This document shows positions 17,320 through 24,890 of a stretch of 36,787 bases of DNA, one piece after another. The notes beneath the pieces were generated by a model that searched no databases, was not told the origin of the DNA, and worked only from the letters and a program-made list of their open reading frames with translations. Position 1 is the first letter of the stretch, and each line of letters begins with the position of its first letter. This DNA is from Xanthomonas hortorum pv. cynarae (GTDB lineage: Bacteria > Pseudomonadota > Gammaproteobacteria > Xanthomonadales > Xanthomonadaceae), in NCBI RefSeq assembly GCF_002939985.1, contig NZ_MDFM01000001.1:258917-295703 (forward strand), written 5' to 3'. The position numbers and the translations under genes are program-made.

Positions 17320-17715
17320 GTGCGTTGGCGCGATGCGAGCGAAGTTGGCGTCTTCGTTGCGCAGGACCACAAGCTAACGTGTCATTGCGGTAACCACGCG
17401 CCACCTCGCGTTGATGCCAAAGCCAGCTGTGCTGCTGGTGCCGTTCGGACATCGTGGCGGCACGAAAGCTTGATCACCCTCTGCCAACTCCGGCGCGCTC
17501 GCTCCGATGCTTGACCCCAAATCGCGCCGCCACTGTGCCCCGAGCCGCCCGCCACCCCCGCCACCGGCTTAATTCACCCCACCGGCTAAACCGCCGATGC
17601 ACCAAATGGGGCCTTTCAAAACGGTGGGTCTGCCCCATCTAGTAGAATCATCGAATCACACAACACGGCGGCACTGCGGGACTGGCCCGCGCAGCCCCTC
17701 GATCATGGAGCGTGC
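17320..17715. other. Intergenic region before hflK
   Basis: This is a gap of about 400 bp without a supported gene. It contains the inverted repeat ATGGGGC (17606-17612) / GCCCCAT (17632-17638) and a TAGAAT (17643-17648) that could be the hflK -10 element. No clear -35 box is seen at the right distance. Nothing else stands out. Confidence 0.4.
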
Positions 17716-18858
17716 ATGGCCTGGAACACACCCGGCAACAAGGGCGGAGACGGCCCGGATCCCAACCGTCGCAGGTCCTGGGGCCCGCGCGGTGGTGGCA
17801 ACGGTGGTGGTTGGGGCAATCTGCCCGCCCCGTTGAAAGAGTTGTTCGATGGCGGCGTGGGGCGCTGGATTCTGGTCGCGGTGGTGCTGATGGTGCTGTT
17901 TTCCAGCTTCCAGCTCATCGGCGAGCAGCAGCGTGGCGTGGTGCTGCGCTTCGGCCAGTTCTCGCGCATCCTCCAGCCCGGCCCCAACTTCAAGCTGCCG
18001 TGGCCGGTCGAGTCGGTGCGCAAGGTCAACGCCACCGAGATCAAGACCTTCAGCAATCAGGTGCCGGTGCTGACCCGCGACGAGAACATCGTCAACGTCT
18101 CGCTCAACGTGCAGTACCAGATCAGCGACCCGCGCAAGTATCTGTTCGGTTCGCGCAATGCCGATCTGGTGCTGGAGCAGGCGGCGCAAAGTGCGGTGCG
18201 TGAGCAGGTCGGTCGTTCCGACCTCAATACCGTGCTCAACAATCGCGGCCCGCTGGCCATTGCGTCCAAGGATCGTCTGCAGGCTGCGCTCGACGCCTAC
18301 AACACGGGTCTGTCGGTGACTGGCGTGACCCTGCCGGATGCGCGCCCGCCGGAAGAAGTGAAGCCGGCCTTCGACGAGGTCAACGGGGCCCAGCAGGTGC
18401 GCGAGCGCCTGATCAACGAAGCCCAGGCCTACGCCGCCAAGGTGGTGCCCGAAGCACGCGGCCAGGGTGCACGCACCCGCACCGGCGCCGAAGGCTACAA
18501 GCAGGCCACCGTCTCCAAGGCCGAGGGCGACGCCGATCGCTTCACCTTGTTGCAGGAGCAGTATGCCAACGCCCCCGAGGTCACGCGCAAGCGCCTGTGG
18601 CTGGAAACCGTGCAGAAGGTGCTGTCGGAGAACCGCAAGGTGATCGGCAGCGATGGCCGTCAGGTCATCTACGTGCCGCTGCCGGCCGATGCCAACAAGC
18701 CCGCCAACAACAGTGGCACTGCGGGCAGCGGCAGCATGCCGTCGATGGTGCCGCAGGATGTGCTGTTGAACCCGCCGCAAAGCAGCGGCAGCAGCGAGGG
18801 CATCCGCAATCCGGAGCGCGGCCCGCGCCCGACCGGCCGTGAGGGAACCGAACAATGA
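17716..18858 (+). CDS. hflK: FtsH-associated membrane protein HflK
   Basis: Predicted protein of 380 residues. A Gly/Arg/Pro-rich cytoplasmic N-terminus (1-45) is followed by one transmembrane helix (about 51-68), then an SPFH/band-7 domain and a helical region rich in Ala/Glu/Arg. The tail is disordered and Ser/Gly/Pro-rich. With HflC it forms the large periplasm-facing cage that modulates the FtsH protease. GGAG lies 6-9 bases before the ATG. Its stop overlaps the hflC start (ATGA at 18855-18858), indicating translational coupling. Confidence 0.95.
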   Translation: MAWNTPGNKGGDGPDPNRRRSWGPRGGGNGGGWGNLPAPLKELFDGGVGRWILVAVVLMVLFSSFQLIGEQQRGVVLRFGQFSRILQPGPNFKLPWPVESVRKVNATEIKTFSNQVPVLTRDENIVNVSLNVQYQISDPRKYLFGSRNADLVLEQAAQSAVREQVGRSDLNTVLNNRGPLAIASKDRLQAALDAYNTGLSVTGVTLPDARPPEEVKPAFDEVNGAQQVRERLINEAQAYAAKVVPEARGQGARTRTGAEGYKQATVSKAEGDADRFTLLQEQYANAPEVTRKRLWLETVQKVLSENRKVIGSDGRQVIYVPLPADANKPANNSGTAGSGSMPSMVPQDVLLNPPQSSGSSEGIRNPERGPRPTGREGTEQ

Positions 18859-19718
18859 AAAATTCGCTAGTCATCGGCCTGATCGTCGCCGTGCTGCTGG
18901 TCCTGATGGGCTCGGTATTCGTGGTACGCGAAGACCAGACCGCCATGGTGCTCAACCTGGGCCGCGTGGTGCGTGCCGACCTCAAGCCCGGCCTGCACTT
19001 CAAGTTGCCGGTGGTGGAATCGGTGCGCGTGTTCGATCGCCGCTTCCAGGTGCTGGACACCGCCCCGGCGCGCTACTTCACCGCCGAGCAGAAAGACGTG
19101 AGCGTGGACTTCTTCGCCATCGGCTACATCTCCGATGTGCGTGCGTTCTACCGCGCCACCGGCGGTGAAGAGTCGGTGGCCAATTCGCGCCTGGCCCCGA
19201 TCATCACCGACTCGCTGCGCAACCAGATCAACTCGCGCACCTTGCAGCAGTTGGTCTCCGGCGACCGCAGCGAATTGATCGCCAACCAGCTCAAGGGCAT
19301 CAACGGCGCCATCAAGGGCTTGGGCATGCAGATCACCGACCTGCGCATCAAGCAGATCGACCTGCCGACCGACAGCCAGGTGATCACCGACGTCTACGAG
19401 CGCATGCGCGCCCAGCGCAAGCAGGAAGCCAGCAAGCTGCGCGCCGAAGGCGAAGAGCAGGCCCTGACCATCCGCGCCCAGGCCGACCGCGAGTCCACCG
19501 TGATCGTGGCCGACGCCGAGCGCGACGCCCAGAAGCTGCGCGGCGAAGGCGACGCCGACGCCGCCCGCATCTACGGCCAGGCCGGCTCCAAGGATCCGTC
19601 GTTCTACGCGTTCTACCGCAGCCTGGAGGCCTATCGCGGCTCCATGACCGACGGCAATGGCGTGGTGGTGCTGGACAAGAACGACCCGTTCCTGCAGTAC
19701 CTCAAGAGCGATCGTTGA
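18855..19718 (+). CDS. hflC: FtsH-associated membrane protein HflC
   Basis: Predicted protein of 287 residues with a transmembrane helix at about 4-24 and an SPFH domain. A charged coiled-coil segment rich in R-A-E-G-E repeats spans about 175-240. It is the partner of HflK in the HflKC complex around FtsH. The ATGA overlap with hflK marks one operon, which ends at the strong terminator at 19747-19775. In E. coli the order continues directly with yjeT and purA. Here a RAYT gene and REPs lie between. Confidence 0.95.
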   Translation: MKNSLVIGLIVAVLLVLMGSVFVVREDQTAMVLNLGRVVRADLKPGLHFKLPVVESVRVFDRRFQVLDTAPARYFTAEQKDVSVDFFAIGYISDVRAFYRATGGEESVANSRLAPIITDSLRNQINSRTLQQLVSGDRSELIANQLKGINGAIKGLGMQITDLRIKQIDLPTDSQVITDVYERMRAQRKQEASKLRAEGEEQALTIRAQADRESTVIVADAERDAQKLRGEGDADAARIYGQAGSKDPSFYAFYRSLEAYRGSMTDGNGVVVLDKNDPFLQYLKSDR

Positions 19719-19746
19719 TCGTTCGTTGATCGCTTCGCGTTGAAAC

Positions 19747-19775
19747 AAAAACGCCCGCGCACTGCGGGCGTTTTT
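19747..19775. terminator. Bidirectional Rho-independent terminator after hflC
   Basis: ACGCCCGC (19751-19758) and GCGGGCGT (19764-19771) form a perfect 8-bp GC-rich stem with a 5-nt loop. It is flanked by an A run on the left and a T run on the right, so it can work on both strands. Confidence 0.92.
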
Positions 19776-19819
19776 GTATGTGCCTCTTACTGTCGAGCAG
19801 GCATGCGCGCGCCCCAACC

Positions 19820-19884
19820 GTAGGAGCGCACCCGGGCGCGACCTCCTTACCGGGAATGCCCGTCGCGCCCAGGTGCGCTCCTAC
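19820..19884. repeat. REP pair
   Basis: Inverted arms of 23 bp each, 19820-19842 and 19862-19884, begin GTAGGAGCGCACC and end GGTGCGCTCCTAC. The spacer contains TTACCGGGAATGCC. This is the same unit as at 13511, 20628 and 20964, and is the closest complete copy upstream of the RAYT. Confidence 0.9.
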
Positions 19885-20006
19885 GCTTGGCGCATGTGGC
19901 TGGGGGCGGGGGCATGGCCTTGCGTGGACTGCGATGGTGATGGTCATGTCCGGGATCCGCAGATGCCTGGAGCGCCTCTCCCGTTTTGTCGGTCCGACCA
20001 GGCCCG

Positions 20007-20029
20007 GTAGGAGCGCACCCGGGCGCGAC
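20007..20029 (+). repeat. Solo REP half
   Basis: A single arm starting GTAGGAGCGCACC and ending GGCGCGAC, identical to the left arm of the pair at 19820, without a matching right arm nearby. It lies about 120 bp upstream of the RAYT frame. Confidence 0.85.
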
Positions 20030-20151
20030 GGGCCTTGGCGGCGGCGGACCCTGCTGATTGCCTCTGACAGTCAGTCGCCACATAGATCCCCTAGCGCAGA
20101 ACGCGGCAACCGCCGATATCCCGCGTGGTCCAAGACCGCCAGCATCGCGCC

Positions 20152-20616
20152 ATGGCCAACATCGACTCACCAGGGCATCGCGCGCTGCGTCGCGGCAGGC
20201 AGTCTTCGCCCAACAGCGTTTACCTGCTGACCACCACGACATGGCAGCGTCGCGCCGTGTTCGCAGATTTTCTGCTTGCAGCCGCAGCCTGCCGGGCATT
20301 CACCGCAGCAACGCCCTCCGATGCCAGGCTGCTGGCCTGGGTATTGATGCCGGATCATGTCCATTGGCTGTTGCAACTTGGAAGCGCCACCTCATTGGCC
20401 GATGCCGTCTCACGTATGAAAGCGTGCGCAGCACGCGCAGTGAACGATCAGCGCCAGCATCACGCACCGGTCTGGAGCCGCAGCTACCACGACCATGCGT
20501 TGCGCAAAGAGAACGACCTGCATGCAGCGGCGCGCTATCTCATCGCCAATCCACTACGGGCCGGGCTGGTCACACGCGTAGGTGACTACCCGTTCTGGGA
20601 CGCAATTTGGCTTTGA
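20152..20616 (+). CDS. REP-associated tyrosine transposase (RAYT, Y1/HUH family)
   Basis: Predicted protein of 154 residues from ATG 20152; a GTG at 20125 is also in frame. The HUH metal-binding motif H69-V-H71 sits in M-P-D-H-V-H-W-L-L. The single catalytic tyrosine is expected at Y129 in A-R-Y-L-I-A-N-P. These are hallmarks of RAYTs related to IS200/IS605 transposases, which cleave REP hairpins as single strands. No IS ends or cargo are seen. The gene is flanked by REPs at 20007 and 20628, the classic domesticated RAYT-REP arrangement. It interrupts the conserved hflC-yjeT-purA order. Confidence 0.9.
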   Translation: MANIDSPGHRALRRGRQSSPNSVYLLTTTTWQRRAVFADFLLAAAACRAFTAATPSDARLLAWVLMPDHVHWLLQLGSATSLADAVSRMKACAARAVNDQRQHHAPVWSRSYHDHALRKENDLHAAARYLIANPLRAGLVTRVGDYPFWDAIWL

Positions 20617-20627
20617 GACACAGCCAC

Positions 20628-20692
20628 GTAGGAGCGCACCTGGGCGCGATCGCTTTCCCGGTAATGCCTGTCGCGCCCAGGTGCGCTCCTAC
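20628..20692. repeat. REP pair downstream of the RAYT
   Basis: Inverted arms 20628-20649 and 20671-20692 around a 21-nt spacer with CCCGGTAATGCC. It begins 12 bp after the RAYT stop codon and has the same sequence family as the other REPs. Confidence 0.9.
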
Positions 20693-20745
20693 GACGCGGA
20701 ACTTGTCGGGCACACTGCATCTCCCACGTTGCGATGGTGTTGGTG

Positions 20746-20931
20746 ATGCACGAGTTTCTGTCTGCGTTATGCCTGATCGCCGTCATCGAAGGCCTGCTGC
20801 TGTTTGCCGTGCCCGCCGCCTGGAAGCGCATGGTCGAGCAACTGTTCAGCCTGCCCACCGCCCAACTGCGCGCCATTGGCGGCGTCACGTTAGTGCTGGG
20901 CGCGATCGCGCTGTGGATCGTGCGTCACTGA
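20746..20931 (+). CDS. yjeT: Small membrane protein YjeT (DUF2065)
   Basis: Predicted protein of 61 residues with two hydrophobic helices (about 4-22 and 43-58) joined by a short loop containing A-W-K-R-M. E. coli YjeT has the same two-helix layout, length and genomic site between hflC and purA. Function is unknown. ATG 20746 places the first helix as in YjeT; an ATG at 20734 would add four residues. Neither start has a strong ribosome-binding site. Confidence 0.8.
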   Translation: MHEFLSALCLIAVIEGLLLFAVPAAWKRMVEQLFSLPTAQLRAIGGVTLVLGAIALWIVRH

Positions 20932-20963
20932 GTGGGTGGTCCATTCCGACCGCAACGGGCAGC

Positions 20964-21028
20964 GTAGGAGCGCACCTGGGCGCGACTGCTTCGCCGGTAA
21001 TGCCTGTCGCGCCCTGGTGCGCTCCTAC
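20964..21028. repeat. REP pair between yjeT and purA
   Basis: Inverted arms 20964-20986 and 21006-21028 with a spacer containing CGCCGGTAATGCC. It is the fourth complete REP pair of this family in the window and begins 32 bp after the yjeT stop. Confidence 0.9.
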
Positions 21029-21151
21029 GAGCCATTGGGATTGTCGCTACGGGATCTCCCAGGCTAGGGACCGGCAGCGCTCGGAGCACCGCGCAACCGA
21101 CGGCCAGCCGCAATCTGACCAGCTCCCCGATCCGCCGCCCCCAAGGGGTAG

Positions 21152-22651
<1,500 letters not shown>

Positions 22652-22674
22652 TCGCTGGCACGTGTTTGGAGTAA

Positions 22675-22703
22675 CGAAAAGCCCTGCGTAAGTGGGGCTT
22701 TTC
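22675..22703 (+). terminator. Terminator after purA
   Basis: GAAAAGCCC (22676-22684) pairs with GGGCTTTTC (22695-22703) around a short loop, ending in the T-rich arm. It marks the end of the core transcript and the start of the accessory region. Confidence 0.85.
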
Positions 22704-22813
22704 TCTGTGTCATGCTGGGCACCGCCGCCATTGTTGGAACTGTGGCGTGTCTGCGGTACCCGAGGTTAACAACTGAGCGCGCGCCTGCTTGCAAAGGCAG
22801 AGCTTTACTTGGA

Positions 22814-22839
22814 TATTCGATATTCCGGAATATGGAATA
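22814..22839. promoter_or_regulatory. 26-bp inverted-repeat operator before the HTH gene
   Basis: Two 13-bp halves, TATTCGATATTCC and GGAATATGGAATA, are reverse complements with one mismatch. The centre is the 14-bp perfect palindrome ATATTCCGGAATAT (22820-22833). Each half contains two TATTC-like boxes, giving four half-sites. A TTTACT (22804-22809) and GAATAT (22828-22833) with an 18-bp spacer may be the promoter, so bound protein would block it. It lies 14 bp before the GTG start of the HTH gene, as expected for autorepression. Confidence 0.7.
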
Positions 22840-22852
22840 AAGCTGATCTAAC

Positions 22853-23383
22853 GTGGAACTCAAGCCGCAGGATCTAGTGGTGCTGTACAAGCAGGTCGCC
22901 CAACCGGGCCAGGCCTGGACCTACGCCTCTCTTGGAGAAGCGCTGGGCATGAGCGCCTCTCAGGTGCATCGCAGCGTCAAGCGCGCGGTGGCCTCCGGCC
23001 TGGCGCTGGAAAAAAGCCGCGGCGAGTGGGAGACGGTGCGCACGGCGCTGCACGAGTTTGCGGTCCACGGCGTGCGTTACGCCTTTCCTGCCGTCATCGG
23101 GCCGCTAAGGCGTGGCATTCCGACGGCCTTCGGCGTGCCCCCACTGTCCATTGCCATTTCCAGCTCCCCAGGGGATGCACCGGTGTGGCCAAGCGCGCAG
23201 GGCACAGCCAAAGGCCCCAGCTTGTCGCCGTTGTCGGCCGGTGTGCCCAACGCCGCGCTGGCCGACCCTGCCTTGCACCAACTGCTGGCGCTGCAGGACG
23301 CCCTGCGCAGCGGGCGTGCCCGCGAGCGCACGCTGGCAGCGCGCTATCTCAAGCAGTTACTGGGGCTTAGCGATGCGATCTAA
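22853..23383 (+). CDS. Winged-helix regulator, probable antitoxin of the nucleotidyltransferase
   Basis: Predicted protein of 176 residues from a GTG start. The N-terminal part (about 20-55) contains a helix-turn-helix: W-T-Y-A-S-L-G-E-A-L-G-M-S-A-S-Q-V-H-R. The middle is Pro/Ser/Gly-rich, and the C-terminus is helical with L-A-L-Q-D-A-L-R-S-G. The next gene starts inside its last codons (11-bp overlap), so the two are translationally coupled. Pairs of HTH proteins and AbiEii-like nucleotidyltransferases are known as toxin-antitoxin modules. Assignment as antitoxin and autorepressor is inferred from order, overlap and the operator just upstream. Confidence 0.7.
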   Translation: MELKPQDLVVLYKQVAQPGQAWTYASLGEALGMSASQVHRSVKRAVASGLALEKSRGEWETVRTALHEFAVHGVRYAFPAVIGPLRRGIPTAFGVPPLSIAISSSPGDAPVWPSAQGTAKGPSLSPLSAGVPNAALADPALHQLLALQDALRSGRARERTLAARYLKQLLGLSDAI

Positions 23384-24059
23384 TGATCCTAATTTGCCGC
23401 ATCTGCTTGTGATTGCGGATGCACTAGGCGAGCTTTGCGAACACATAGTCTTCCTTGGCGGCGCAGTCGTTGGCCTGCTGGTGTCGGATCCATTGGCGGA
23501 AAGCGTCCGCGCCACCTATGACGTCGATGCGGTGGTCAATCTCGATTGGTCCCGGTTCCGCGGTATCGAGGCGCGTGTGGAGTCGCAGGGCTTCGCGCGC
23601 GAGATGCAGAGCGGCGTCGTCTGCCGCTGGGTACACGAAGCGTCGGGCGTCCTCTTCGACCTGATGCCGGTGGATGCCGGCGTGCTTGGCTTCTCCAACC
23701 GCTGGTACGCCCATGCTGTAGAGACGGCCCAAGTGGTGGCCTTGAGCGATCGCCTGTCCATCCGATTGGTGACAGCGACAGCATTCGTGGCGACCAAGCT
23801 CGAAGCCTTCGTTACCCGAGGCAACAGCGACTTTCTTTCCAGCCACGACCTGGAGGACGTCCTCAATGTCGTCGATGGCCGGGCCGAGCTGGTGGAAGAG
23901 TTTGCCGTGGAGCATGCAGACCTTCGGCATTGGGTGGCCAACGTATTTGAGGGGCTAGTGGATAACCCGGCGTTTGTGAACGCGCTGCCGGGATTGGTCG
24001 CCGAACCGGAGCGCGCAAGCGTCGTGCTTCAGCGTCTAGGTACCATTGCATCAGCGTAG
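23373..24059 (+). CDS. AbiEii-like nucleotidyltransferase (putative toxin)
   Basis: Predicted protein of 228 residues. The nucleotidyltransferase signature is visible near the N-terminus: F-L-G-G-A-V-V-G followed by T-Y-D-V-D-A-V, i.e. GG...D-x-D for metal and nucleotide binding. A later K-L-E-A-F segment and S-H-D-L-E-D-V resemble motifs of the AbiEii/DUF1814-type family. Known relatives inactivate targets such as tRNA by adding nucleotides and cause growth arrest or abortive infection. The start codon lies within the end of the HTH gene. It could alternatively be a minimal nucleotidyltransferase (MNT) type. The true substrate is unknown. Confidence 0.7.
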   Translation: MRSNDPNLPHLLVIADALGELCEHIVFLGGAVVGLLVSDPLAESVRATYDVDAVVNLDWSRFRGIEARVESQGFAREMQSGVVCRWVHEASGVLFDLMPVDAGVLGFSNRWYAHAVETAQVVALSDRLSIRLVTATAFVATKLEAFVTRGNSDFLSSHDLEDVLNVVDGRAELVEEFAVEHADLRHWVANVFEGLVDNPAFVNALPGLVAEPERASVVLQRLGTIASA

Positions 24060-24096
24060 CTGCGACATCGTCGGCTTAGGTCTGGCAGAGAAAACC

Positions 24097-24134
24097 TTGA
24101 AGCACCGGCGCTCGCTTGCGATGATGCATCGCAA
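24097..24134. promoter_or_regulatory. Promoter and operator of the RelE/ParE-type module
   Basis: TTGCGATG (24116-24123) and CATCGCAA (24127-24134) form a perfect 8-bp inverted repeat with a 3-nt spacer. It overlaps the -10 position of a plausible promoter: TTGAAG (24097-24102), 17 bp, GATGAT (24120-24125). The site is 21 bp before the antitoxin ATG, fitting autorepression. Confidence 0.6.
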
Positions 24135-24155
24135 TTGCAACGCACTGGGCCTGCC

Positions 24156-24419
24156 ATGAAATCTGCATCTCTTCCATCGCTCCGGGTAGACCCGGCGCTG
24201 CGCCAAGCGGCCGAGGCCGTGTTGCAGGAGGGTGAGACGCTGTCCAGCTTTGTCGAGCATTCCGTGCGCGCCCAGGTGCAGCAGCGCCAGCAGCAGGAAG
24301 CCTTCATTGCGCGCGGGCTGGCCTCGCGTGACAGCGCCAAGGCGTCTGACCGGTACATTGACGCGAAGGATGTGTTGGCTGGGCTGCAGTCCCAACTGGA
24401 CAAGGCGCGCAAGGGCTAA
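24156..24419 (+). CDS. YlcI/YnfO-like antitoxin
   Basis: Predicted protein of 87 residues. The N-terminus (S-L-P-S-L-R-V-D-P-A-L-R) has the short strand followed by helix expected for ribbon-helix-helix DNA binding. It continues with E-G-E-T-L-S-S-F-V-E and a charged helical tail, which I recognise as the YlcI/YnfO-like antitoxin type. ATG 24156 is preferred because it starts directly before the RHH strand. The toxin gene begins 6 bp downstream. It should neutralise the toxin and repress its own promoter via the operator at 24116-24134. Confidence 0.75.
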   Translation: MKSASLPSLRVDPALRQAAEAVLQEGETLSSFVEHSVRAQVQQRQQQEAFIARGLASRDSAKASDRYIDAKDVLAGLQSQLDKARKG

Positions 24420-24425
24420 GCCAAC

Positions 24426-24734
24426 GTGGGATTTTCTGTTCGCTGCACTCAGCAAGCGCGCGACGATCTCGCGCGTCTTTACGACTGGCTGCTACAGCGT
24501 GCCGAAGGCGACTTCACCGTGGCCGAGCGCGCGCTTCAGGCCATCCGCGACGGCGTCACCGTGCTCGAACTGGCCCCGTTGAGCTGCCGCAAGGCGGGGT
24601 TGGCGGACCCGTTCTTGCGGGAGCTGGTGATCGGTTTCGGTGCCAGCGGCGACGTGCTGCTGTTTGAGGTGGAAAGCGATCAGGTCGTCACCGTTTTGGC
24701 AGTCAGGCATCAGCGTGAAGACGACTATCATTAA
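24426..24734 (+). CDS. RelE/ParE-family toxin
   Basis: Predicted protein of 102 residues from GTG 24426. The start V-x-F-S-V-R-C-T-Q-Q-A-R-D-D-L-A-R-L-Y-D-W-L, the central L-A-P-L-S-C-R and the C-terminal V-L-L-F-E-V-E...V-L-A-V-R-H-Q-R-E-D-D-Y-H match the ParE/RelE fold. Members either poison gyrase (ParE) or cleave mRNA (RelE). The C-terminal R-H-Q-R-E-D-D-Y-H tail favours ParE-like, but the target cannot be decided. It forms a two-gene module with the preceding antitoxin. Confidence 0.82.
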   Translation: MGFSVRCTQQARDDLARLYDWLLQRAEGDFTVAERALQAIRDGVTVLELAPLSCRKAGLADPFLRELVIGFGASGDVLLFEVESDQVVTVLAVRHQREDDYH

Positions 24735-24890
24735 GCACGGCGTTAGCGCCAACATCGCGCCACAGGGGAAGTAGATGGCCAATATCAGCAGGCGCCGCAG
24801 CTGCTAGCGTGTGTGCTCGTTGTTCTGTGCTCTAAAAGGTTGCGAGGGAAATGCACATCATAAGTTGCCAAATTGAATGGATGAGTTTGC
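24735..24890. other. AT-richer leader before the defence operon
   Basis: A 156-bp gap, visibly richer in A/T from about 24810. It holds no supported gene. It should contain the promoter of the five-gene operon, but I see no convincing -35/-10 pair. GGATGAG (24879-24885) is the likely ribosome-binding site of the helicase gene. Confidence 0.4.

Noticed and set aside
13511..21028. Insertion sequence ends
   Set aside because: The palindromes are short REP units without their own transposase or target duplications; the RAYT nearby explains them better.
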